From contig JACTVC010000002.1 in the NCBI GenBank assembly GCA_018417955.1, positions 1,736,001 through 1,800,000 of the forward strand: a DNA stretch of 64,000 bases. The letters are read 5' to 3'. Shown here piece after piece: positions 1 through 9,225 of the stretch. Each line of letters starts with the position of its first letter. Position 1 is the first letter of the stretch. The notes beneath the pieces were generated by a model, which was given only the letters and a program-made list of their open reading frames with translations, searched no databases and was not told the DNA's origin. The position numbers and the translations under genes were made by a program. The stretch comes from Laccaria trichodermophora. Lineage: Eukaryota > Basidiomycota > Agaricomycetes > Agaricales > Hydnangiaceae.

Positions 1-314
1 CTCTCCGCCATCTGAGATGAAGGAGACGCCAACTTCTCCATGTTGAAGTGGACGCATTAGAGGATCTGTGAATGATGCATTTTGTGGGACCTCCTCGGGG
101 TCATGCCAACATCTCTATACAACGACTGAGAAATGCATCTAGGAAAGCGCAGGGCCTGTCGTACCAATACTATCCCGTATGAACGAGGACGAACGACATG
201 ATAAACGATATCCTGCTGGTAAAGCTGGAAAACGTTGAGAGAAGAGGAGAGTAAGTACAAGAATTGGGGAGTGACCTTGGTAGGCTGACGCTTTTGTTCG
301 CGACTGATATCCAT
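1..314 (-). CDS. Partial UBE2O-like ubiquitin-conjugating enzyme (N-terminus)
   Basis: Only the 5' end is in the window; the gene runs off the left edge. Three exons join in frame: 314-276 (MDISREQKRQPTK), 224-165 (LYQQDIVYHVVRPRSYGIVL) and 114 to the edge (RCWHDPEEVPQNASFTDPLM and onward). They are separated by 51-nt and 50-nt GT-AG introns. The segment with RCWHD, then LMRPLQHGEVGVSF, resembles what I recall of the N-terminus of large fungal UBE2O-type E2 enzymes, which couple ubiquitin transfer to substrate recognition. The catalytic UBC fold would lie outside the window, so the assignment is inference. The start codon is 47 bp from that of the divergent F-box gene. Confidence 0.5.
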
Positions 315-361
315 GTGAGAAGGAGAGGGATGAGAGCCATGTGACTTTACTCAACTCCGTC

Positions 362-2248
362 ATGTCCAAGTTCTCTCTTTTGAATTCTCTTCCACTTGAG
401 CTCGTCCTTAGTATTCTGGACCACGTGTCGGACTATAACACACTCCTGAAGTGCAGGGAGGTAAGAATTACGACGTTCCCAATCTCCTTCAAATGACATT
501 TTCAGGTTTGCCACAACTTGAAAGATTTGGTTGATCAAACACCTACTCTACAATATACCATTAATCTTGCTGTCGCGGGACAAGAATCTTGTTGCGCTAA
601 TGTTGAGTCACCCGCTGCTCTTCTCGACGCGCTCAAGCGGCACCAGAACGCCTGGGATGAGTTGAAGTGGAGTCGGCAATCGCGTCTGCCCATGCGATCA
701 GGAGGGTTGTGGGAGCTGTACGGTGGCGTACTTGCTCAAAGCGACGAAGATGGTGGCATCTATTTTATCAGGCTTCCATCAGACCTTCGCTCTATCGAGG
801 AGAAACAGTGGTCTCTTGGCCCGAGTTTTCCTTGTCCTGTGCGTGATTTTGGAATGGATCTCTCGCAAGATCTGCTCCTTCTCATCGAGAACCCTCGTTG
901 GTGCGTCATATCTTCATTTTTTTAATTTTTAATTTGGTAACTTTTCTCGTATTGGCAGGGTGGGACAGAACGCTGACCATACTTACCGACTGCACATTCG
1001 CACCTTGACCACAGGCGAACCACATCCCGAGGCTAGAGGAGGGAAAGTCTTATCTCACATCCAGACTTTCAGAGATGCGGATGTTTCACATACGATACAG
1101 ATATCTGGTCATTATGTGGGTGTGCTATTCAACAGCGTACGTATCAATGGGACCGAACTCATCATTTGGGATTGGAAAACGAACCAAGTGCAAATGGTAG
1201 GTGGGGTTTTTGCTCTTCAATCTCAGATAGCTCATCTTTATGCTCAGCACCTCGTTGGAAATCAAATCCGATCTTTTTCTTTTCTCTCCCAAGCATTTGT
1301 TGTGATATGTCTGTTCAGGGAAGTTGACGACGGCGATTACATACCGGTTCTTCTTGTAGTGAACTTTCAAAAGGAAACCGAGAAACGTCAAAGCCCCAGT
1401 GACGTCCAGTATTCATTCTCTTTCCATCTTCCCCATCTCGAGGGAGATGTCCACCAACTCGCGTTCCAAATTCAATCCGATCCAGCTCCTTTATGGCAGG
1501 CACACCGCGATCCGCGTGTTCCATTCTATATGGACAAAAACAACTCGCTATACGTTGTTTCGCTGTGGGTACAAGTCGAAGACGCTGTTCGGTGTGTCAC
1601 CACACTCGTGCCTTCGACCACCTTCCTCGCCTCTATCAATGGGGTTACCTCAAAAGACCCAGCGGATAATAAGGTGGATTTTGACTGGGATTCCTGGGGT
1701 CCTCGTGGTACTCGGATGATAGAGCTGGCTCAACCACATTCGATCGTTTGGGTCTGCTACGTATACGGCTCAAAATATGTCGTTTCCGAGACAGGCGAAA
1801 ATGCTAGTCTTTCCATCAAAATTTATGATTTCAACCAGTTAGCCCTTAGAAGAGGCTTATCAACAGCGCCACACACGCAAACGACGGCATCGTCTGCGAA
1901 ACTCTTGCAGCATGATGTTTCACTTGGCCAGCAAACACAGTACCAGATTTTCCCGACACTTCTTGAAGGTGGTGACATATTCGAAGAAGACGTTCAAACG
2001 TTTTTGCCATATCGATCACGGACGTTGGCTCTGCCTTTTAACTACAAATGCTCCGTGATGTGCGGTGAGGATAGCATTATCATTGTTGATGTGAGTGTCT
2101 ACGTCAGAACAATTTGGTTTGCTCTGACGATCAAGTAGTCACGTCTCGATCACAGGGAATACACCATCTTAACCTTCTGAAGTCTATGCCTCGAGGTTTT
2201 TTCTTGCTAGGAAAAAGGCTCACGGAAGGCGCTTTTGTCCTCCGATAA
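362..2248 (+). CDS. F-box protein
   Basis: Four exons (362-460, 506-900, 959-2090, 2156-2248) give about 572 residues. The N-terminus carries a classical F-box of roughly 45 residues: LLNSLPLELVLSILDHV is followed by LKCREVCHNLKDLV across the first intron. F-box proteins bind Skp1 and bring substrates to SCF ubiquitin ligases. The rest has beta-rich, WD/kelch-like character (for example IIWDWKTNQVQ) but no repeat I can assign firmly, so the substrate is unknown. The exon-4 join at 2155/2156 replaces a stop that read-through would meet at 2136-2138. The gene is divergent from the UBE2O-like gene, another ubiquitin-pathway candidate. Confidence 0.82.
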
Positions 2249-2369
2249 TTTCAAGGAGCGCCGTCACGGGAAAAACACAAGGGCGTATCAATTTGACACC
2301 GGCGTGATTTTGGGTGACCGCATTGCTTGAGGGGAATAGGCTATTTGTAGCCTCTTTAGTGGAAAACAG

Positions 2370-2388
2370 CATCTGATTCAATCAGATG
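2370..2388. repeat. 19-bp palindrome
   Basis: CATCTGATT, one C, then AATCAGATG: perfect 9-bp arms around a single base. It lies 122 bp after the F-box stop and 285 bp before the ARG2 start. It could be a dimeric factor site or a 3'-end hairpin. Confidence 0.5.
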
Positions 2389-2498
2389 AGCTATAAAGAT
2401 TGAAACATTATAAAGAATGGTTTATATGAGAGTCCTGTAAGGTGCTGTGAAGCGCTTCTTTAGCTATAGCCAATGGCGGTAAATGCTGTTGAACGTCC

Positions 2499-2573
2499 TG
2501 ACTCCTGAGCTAAGAATGATGTGATCGGCCAGATCTTATCTGATAATAATTTACAGCAATATGATCGGAGTCA
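2499..2573. promoter_or_regulatory. Two Gcn4/Cpc1-type sites flanking an inverted GATA pair
   Basis: TGACTC at 2499-2504 and its reverse complement GAGTCA at 2568-2573 match the core bound by Gcn4/Cpc1-type bZIP activators of amino-acid biosynthesis. Between them, TTATC-T-GATAA (2536-2546) is an inverted pair of GATA motifs, the element used by AreA/Gln3-type nitrogen regulators. The position 100-175 bp upstream of an arginine-pathway gene fits. Occupancy is inferred. Confidence 0.45.
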
Positions 2574-2599
2574 TAGGTCCCTCAACTGCCTTCAACTTT

Positions 2600-2606
2600 T
2601 ATAAAA
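2600..2606 (+). promoter_or_regulatory. TATA box of ARG2
   Basis: TATAAAA lies 67 bp upstream of the ARG2 start and is followed by a CT-rich tract, a common arrangement around fungal transcription starts. Confidence 0.5.
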
Positions 2607-2620
2607 ACCTGCGTCTACTC

Positions 2621-2671
2621 ATGCCTATGCAATTACTTCCCCTCCCCCTCCCTTTTAGCAATCTCATATAA
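2621..2671 (+). other. Possible upstream ORF before ARG2
   Basis: An ATG at 2621 opens a 16-codon frame (MPMQLLPLPLPFSNLI) that stops at 2669-2671, two bases before the ARG2 ATG. It counts only if transcription starts upstream of 2621, and that is uncertain because the TATA box is at 2600. Confidence 0.3.
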
Positions 2672-2673
2672 GT

Positions 2674-4599
2674 ATGAGTTCGGTGTCCTTCATATCTGCT
2701 CTCAAGGCCCAGCGGGCTCGAAGCTACAGGGCATTCTACGCCGTATGTTATTTCTTTTCAATGCCTCGTGGAGTTCTCATAGCTTAGCAGACAGTTCGCG
2801 GCCTGCGGACACCGCCAGTTGAAAGCGAAGATACTCCGACTCCAGATAATGTACAACTTTTCCATTCGATCTGTCTTAACACTCACGGAAATGTTCAGGA
2901 TTTTATTTTATCAATTTTACGGGCGAACCCTTCACTGAGGGACACTAGATCGTTCCTTGCGTCTTTTGGGCCTCGACCTACCAAACCGTTGCAGGAACAG
3001 TCTCAAGATATCATCATCCCACCTCCCCCATCTACTCCTCCTGCCTCAACAACTGCTACCCCCACTATCCCCATACAGCCTACCCCTAGCCCGGTAATCA
3101 CATCAATTCTCAACCCAGTTTACAACCGCACTGCGCTGGTGAAAATACAAGGTCCATTCACCGATGTTCAGCTCGACAGCATCACTCGTGGACTTGTCTA
3201 TCTGTCCAAACTTGGCCTCGTCAGTGTAATCGTCGTAGATAACGATAATCAACCAAGAGGCGATCAAGATGAACGGCGCGTCATCATTGACGAGGTAATG
3301 CGAGTGGTTATCAGTCTAGAGAAACATGGTGCCAGGGCACGTCCCATCACCGGTGCCATCGTTCGCCTTGGCCCAAAACCAGGCTCGGAGGATCCCACAT
3401 CAGAACTTGATTTCACCCCCCCAGAAACACATACTTGGCCTCCAGACCTTACGCCCCTTCGCTCTGCGCTTCGAGCAGGAGAGATTCCAGTGGTTTCTCC
3501 ATTTGCCTTGGATTCGTTCTGCCGCTCAGTCCGCGTTGACTCGAATGATGTCATCGCGGGGCTTGTTCGCGGCATGGTCGAGGCATCTTCCCTTGAGCTT
3601 CAGTCTGCAGATGCCCCTTCAGACTTTTCAAAGGAAGTTGAGCTTGCACCTCTTCGGCTCATGATCATCAATCGGCACGGTGGGATCCCGTCGTACGCTC
3701 GTTCTGGCTATCCTCATCTCCTCATCAATCTTTCCTCCGAGTACCAACACATCCACGAGACTTTCCGCGAGGAATGGAGGCACACCCATCCGAGTGCGCT
3801 CTCGAATCTTGCTCTTGCTCGTACCTGTCTTGCATACATGCCGCCAACATCATCTGCCATTATGGTTTCTCACAAATCACCAAGCTCTCTCATCGGAAAT
3901 CTCATCACAAATAAGCCCGCTGTTAGCTCAAGTCTACCTCATGCTCTTCTCCAAGGAAACCAGAGGCTTACGCCACACACGCCAACCCTCCTCAGACGAG
4001 GTCTTCCAGTACAAGTCTTTCACTCTGTCTCCGATATCGACAAAACCAAGTTGAACGCCCTGCTTGAACAGTCTTTCGGGAGAAAACTGGACTCCGCATC
4101 TTTTTATTCTCGCCTCGAGAAAAAACTCGACTTTGTTATCGTGGCTGGTGACTACGTCGGAGCGGCGATTGTCACTAATGAAGACGATTCTGTTTCTGGA
4201 AAGCCCATTTCTTATTTGGACAAGTTCGCCGTTCTACCCAGTCACCAAGGTGATGGGACAGTTGATTTTCTTTGGGTTGCTCTTCACGATGAGACATATG
4301 GCCTCGGGCATCCGTTTTCCGCCAACCCTAACGGAGGTAAAGGGGGCAAAGGAGAAGGCCGCGACCTGGTCTGGAGGAGCAGATCAAACAACCCCGTGAA
4401 TAAGTGGTATTTCGATCGAAGTTCAGGTCACCTTCGAATGGGATCATGGGTCTTGTTCTGGTGTGATGCAGAGAAGCGACTAAAAATTGAAGAAGGGCGA
4501 CGCGGGAGTGCCGGTCTATCATATGTAGAAGACTGGGAGGAGGGAAGGCTTCGCACATGGGCAGAGGTAGTATCTAGAATACCATCAAGTTGGATGTAG
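2674..4599 (+). CDS. ARG2: Mitochondrial amino-acid N-acetyltransferase (N-acetylglutamate synthase)
   Basis: First enzyme of arginine/ornithine synthesis: it acetylates glutamate with acetyl-CoA in the mitochondrial matrix. Exons 2674-2742, 2791-2850 and 2899-4599 give about 609 residues. The first 27 residues have Arg/Lys and Ser but no acidic residue, as expected of a mitochondrial presequence. A Pro/Thr-rich linker follows, then an amino-acid-kinase-like region, then the C-terminal acetyltransferase (NAT) domain from about residue 430: FGRKLDSASFYSRL, LDFVIVAGDYVGAAIV, YLDKFAVLPSHQGDGTVDFL, and NNPVNKWYFDRSSGHLR near the end. This matches fungal Arg2. The promoter carries Gcn4-like and GATA motifs, and a short upstream ORF ends 2 nt before the start. 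Confidence 0.9.
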
Positions 4600-4778
4600 G
4601 AACATAGACAGACCCCCAAAAAAACATTGTAAATTAAGGATGGCCCTTACATTAATGCTAACGACTGCTGGTATAATCCAAGGTAAGAACAAGGTACCCT
4701 CTACAATCTAATGGACTCCATCCGACGACTGATCTAAATCCGTTGTCTCTTGTGAAGATTTGCAAGTTTTAAGTCCAC

Positions 4779-6202
4779 TCAGAAAAGACCATCAAGAACC
4801 TTCCTAGAGGCTTCTACTCCAAGCTATGATCCTAAGTTAGTCCGGCTCATCACGAGAACAGAGAATTACTTACGAATGTTGCGGCATTCGCTGGGAATGC
4901 CTGTCACGGGAGCGGTAAGCAAGAAGGGCGTGTGAGGAGTGTCAAGTTTACTTACCCTAGCCATCGCAGGTCCAAAACCTTTCCAAAGTGCCCGAGCACC
5001 ATCTTGAGCTATGGTCTTACGCGCGCAGTCCATAAAGCCCGAATATGTCCCCGATGGTGCCGATTGCAGGCGGGATTTCAGTACCTGTTTTTTTAATAGA
5101 AAATCAATAGATAATCTTAGAGAATGAAAGTGGAAAAACTAACATCAGGAGGGATCGCTATCGCCCACATGGCTACACCCGCCATACCTCCTGCCACGAT
5201 GATGGCACCAAGGTTCAATTCAGCTGGAGATGAGCCAGCCGGGGTTAAGGCTTTTTTGGTGATTTCATACGCCGCAAAATATCTGTTGCGAGCAGGTCAA
5301 TACAGAACCAGACGACGGAAGTGATGTAATAGCATACGCTGCACTTCCTGGACCATCTCGAGCCAAGGTGGCCCCTGTCCCACGGTAAATGCTTCGCATC
5401 CCGCCCTCTTTGTAAAGATGCTTCAAAACGTCGGTGACTCCCTTATATTTGTGTTCCGAGCCTCCTTGCCCCTGAACCTGAGGATCAAGGGATATCGAGC
5501 ATTCATAAGAGTTTTTAACATTCAAATCCCGCAACGCACCTGCAAAAGAACCTTCGCTCTCTCCACTGGGGCTGTGATTAAAGTTGTCGGGACAGCAGAT
5601 AAAAATCCAGCCAGAGCCAACTCCGATATTGACAGTGCTTCATTCGCTCTCTTTGGTGTGGCGGCGTAAATGAGTTGTTTTGATGCGTCGTACGCCTAGA
5701 AGCGCAGATAAGCTGAATTCCCCTGCGAAATGAAAAAGTGGTTGAATGGCATACCCAGAAAGAAACAGCAAATATTGGTGTGACTCCAAGAAGAGGCGGA
5801 ACCATCCCTCGATAGAGCCTTAAAAGACGGGCAGTCAGCGATTATACATTTCTCGGTTGTACCTATAAAAAAAAGTTACCCAGAGAGACCGTCCCGAGCG
5901 AGCGTTTTTTTAACTACATCGACTGCACCAGTGTAAGTTCCTGGGGGTGCCGTTTGCAGCCTCGTTTTGGTAAGATCGAATGGATGGCCTGTGTTCCTAA
6001 TCAACGTCGTGAAGCCCGGAAGTAAAGATTCGTACGCACCAACTAGGACAGCACAGACACCTCCAAAGCCTCCGGCGATGAAGGCTTTCACAGAATCGGC
6101 TGGGGATGCAGTCACACGAGTCTCTTCCGCGGCTGGTGCTTCACTGCTCTAGAAAAGATTTTAGTAAGTAGCAAAGGAATGTAACACGATGTAGCTTGCC
6201 AT
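4779..6202 (-). CDS. CRC1: Mitochondrial carnitine/acylcarnitine-type carrier
   Basis: Mitochondrial carrier family member with six membrane helices in three repeats, broken by several short introns. Visible pieces in order: ADSVKAFIAGGFGG then GHPFDLTKTRLQTAPPGTYT (repeat 1, PxD motif), RLYRGMVPPLLGVTPIFAVS, LITAPVERAKVLLQV (repeat 2), GGMRSIYRGTGATLARDGPG, YFAAYEITKKA, and IPPDVLKSRLQSAPSGTYSG (repeat 3), ending LGVEASRKVLDGLF. These match the Crc1/CACT branch, which exchanges acylcarnitine for carnitine across the inner membrane. The first exon is uncertain: ATG at 6202 gives MASYI and uses a weak 5' splice site. ARG2 is convergent, 179 bp away. Confidence 0.8.
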
Positions 6203-6368
6203 CTTTGACGTGCACAGAAATGAAGTACGATGAGGTCAAGGAGAGAGGATTGCAGGCAACGGTTAACCGGATTCCATACAGCACGTCCATAAAGCACCGG
6301 TGTTCTTTCACGTGAATATCAACATGGAAATTACATACAAAATTAAATACATCCTGTCTATAATAAAT

Positions 6369-9158
6369 CTAAGAATCGTCGTCGTCGCGACCAAATCCAC
6401 CCAAAGGTTCGTATGTAGCCTCCGTAGTGTCCCGCTGCCAAATCAACCTGACGCCATAGAAAAATCCACAAATGATCAAAACACCGAATCCGCCGACTGT
6501 GCTGGGAGCTCCGTATTGAATCCACCAAGAAGGCTGATACGGTATCAGCACTCGGTCTATTTGTATCACCCCGCCAGTGCCCCCTCCGGTCGTAGATCGA
6601 CCCCAGGAGAGGACGCGAGCAGAATCTGCCTCGCCTTTCGTCCCTCTTGCATCCTTTATTCCTACAATATACTCCCCAACATCCTTTCTTCTGCGAAAGA
6701 CGAGATCACCGTAAGCCGACGAGGACGAATGAATGGTGGTGTAAGTGGCATCGTCGAGAACAAGCGGTCGGTTATTATTGAGTGCGTCGTCATCAGCTTC
6801 GAGGTCCACCAGAGCTGGGGAAGGAATCAAGTGCTGGGTGACGATTGACCGCAGACCATCGATGTCAGAGTACAGTCTAGTCAGGTTGTACTCTTTGAAG
6901 GCGTCATCTGTAGGACACAACAATGTCCAGCCTACACCGTCCGCCCAAGGAGAGTCTTCAGGTGGGGCGGTCCCATTTAGCACCCATTCAAACCCAGCCT
7001 TGTTGACCAGTGTAGCCATCGTACTTCCTTTGGCAGCTTTCACAAGCTTTCCGATTGACAATTCCACGGACCTTGGTATAAGGATGTCTGACAGTTCATG
7101 TATAACTCCAGTTCGAGTAAGCAAGTTGCGGGGATGAAGTTGAGCCGTCATGCCAGCCCAGCCGCCACTTGGCCCAACAAAGACAGAACCATTCTGGAGA
7201 CGCTCGATCTTGATATCGCTTCCCTCGAGAGAGGCGAAGGTATGTTGTGAACCGCCCAAAATAGACTTGGCGTATTCGACAGTGTCGAGGGTGTGGTGAA
7301 GAAGAACGTTTTCTAGGTCTTCTTTTGATGAAGAAGAGAGAAGGTGGGCACTGACGAGCAAACCAAGACGTTTAAAGGCATGGTTACGAGGTATCAGGAG
7401 GGTGGTATGCGGAGCGGTCCTCAGCGTTTCAGCTTGCGAGGTCGAAAAGATAGCCGCGAGAAACGATGACAGCTCGAGGAAAGGCAATGCAGTCTGAAGC
7501 GGGTCCGATGGCGGTACGAGCGGCCGCGATATAAAATATATCAGGGCATTGTTGATTTCGACTGCATTTTGTGATATCAATTGATGTCTTTTTGAGACGT
7601 GAGACGCTTACTAAAGTCACCAATAACACCTGCGCCACCAAATCTTATCGTCTTCTCGACCGCTTTCTTCTTTTCGTCAGAGGTGACTTCTATACTAAGA
7701 ACTTGATGACCTCCAGCGAGACCGTCTTCTTCCAAAGCAGTTTGTAAGAGCATTCCGTCCTCCAGTTTCTTTGGCGTCCATCTTCCTGGTATAAAATGAT
7801 ATTGAAGCAACCTCTTCAATTCCGCTGTGCCACGACCTGGAAGTTCACCTTCTCCGAATACGGTTAGAATATCGTCGCGAGGCGCAAGGATTGTATATTT
7901 AGCATCCGTGTCGTTGATCAAAGTGGTAAGGTCAACGGAATGAAGGAGTGAGACAAACGTTGTGCATTTGAGGGCGAGAAGATACTTTTCTGGCGTCAAC
8001 TTTAATACGCCATCAGGTATGAGGAGAGAGGAAACGAGGTGGAGAACACCATTGGACGCATAGATGTCTGGGTGAACTAAGCTGGCACCCGAAACCGTAG
8101 TTTTTTCTGGAGTGACTACGATTTCAAGCTTCATACCGTCTACCGTGGTCACTGGATGAAGAATGTCAAAGACCTACGAATAAGCAGAAAAGGGGATGCA
8201 TACGATTCAAGGACGGAGTAAATGAATCGGACCATGCGACGCTGTCACGCACGACGGAATGCATATCCAAAATTCGCATCAAGTCATCGGCGGCAAATTC
8301 GCTCTCCAGATACAGTCGTTCATAAGGATCTAGGGCATCCCAAGCTTCGTTGACTGGTAGGAAGAGCGTGAGGTTCGACGTTGTATTGAGGCGGTCGATG
8401 ACGTCATGGGACAAAATCTTCTGAAAGTAAGATAATGAAGTATGCTGGGAAGTGATTGTTGCTGGAGAATGCATTTGCTGAGTAGGGCACGTAGAAAGAC
8501 TTTGTAATCACTTACACAAGTCCAGAGGAGGCTCTAGAACGTCATCGATCCCAAGCAAGACACCATTTCCAGCATCCTGTTGGCCTTTTACAACTTTGAC
8601 ACCTCCCTTTCCAAACGAATCGACACCAACTCGAACTTCTTCGCCATGAGCCGCCAGTCGGAGCCTTTGTGGTTCACCACCCAGAGTGCCACCGGGACTT
8701 GGCATCCAAGGAGGTTCCCGTGAGGGTGATTCAGAGGGTTTGCGAGGAAAGAGCAAAGTTTTATGAACTTGCACGTCATTGTCGACTTGAGAAACTGGAA
8801 GAGAGTAATTCAAGAGATGGTAGAAAAGTTGTTGTCTTAGTTGTTCTTGGACGTTGTCGGCCAAGATGTAAGAATCATCGTTGAGTACGGAGTGCCATAG
8901 TGGATGGGCTAAGCTATGGCGTTTTATAGCGTCGTTTGTTGGAGCGAAGAAAGTGCTGCCATCAAGCCTATTGAGAGTCGGGATGAGACGAGCTCGTTGG
9001 AGCAGGCGTAAGACTGAAGTGTAGTCTTGGTCTGCGGAGAGAGCGTCGACGAGAGTGGTTGAAGATGAGGAGGGTAGACTGTGTTCCAATGGAATTTGAG
9101 AAGCAAATGCTGAGAAGGGTACAAGGGCGACGAAGAGAGTGAATGGGAGGTGCATCAT
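6369..9158 (-). CDS. Membrane-anchored fasciclin (FAS1) protein with five FAS1 domains
   Basis: About 850 residues. The start at 9158 gives a signal peptide (MMHLPFTLFVALVPFSAFAS). Five FAS1-like units follow: (1) VLRLLQRARLIPTLN with STFFAPTNDAI; (2) KILSHDVIDRLNTTSNLTLF with LPVNEAWDAL; (3) FVSLLHSVDLTTLIND with YTILAPRDDI; (4) FLAAIFSTSQAETL with TLLIPRNHAFKRLG; (5) MATLVNKAGFEWVLNG with WTLLCPTDDAFKEYN. Each ends in an H-rich motif such as LLHHTLD. Near the C-terminus one helix (STVGGFGVLIICGFFYGVRL) precedes a short acidic tail. FAS1 domains mediate adhesion at the cell surface or vacuole; type I topology is inferred. The start is 67 bp from the divergent RAV1 start. Confidence 0.85.
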
Positions 9159-9225
9159 GGATGAAAGGGTAAGGGAACACAAGGTAGTAAACCGGTAGTA
9201 AATAAACTTGGCAATCGGCGTCCTC

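Larger units (their letters stand above)
2249..2673. other. Intergenic region and ARG2 promoter
   Basis: This 425-bp gap holds no gene. It contains a 19-bp palindrome (2370-2388), a CCAAT box (2470-2474), two opposed TGACTC cores, an inverted GATA pair, a TATA box and a CT-rich tract (about 2636-2656) just before the ARG2 start. Confidence 0.7.
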
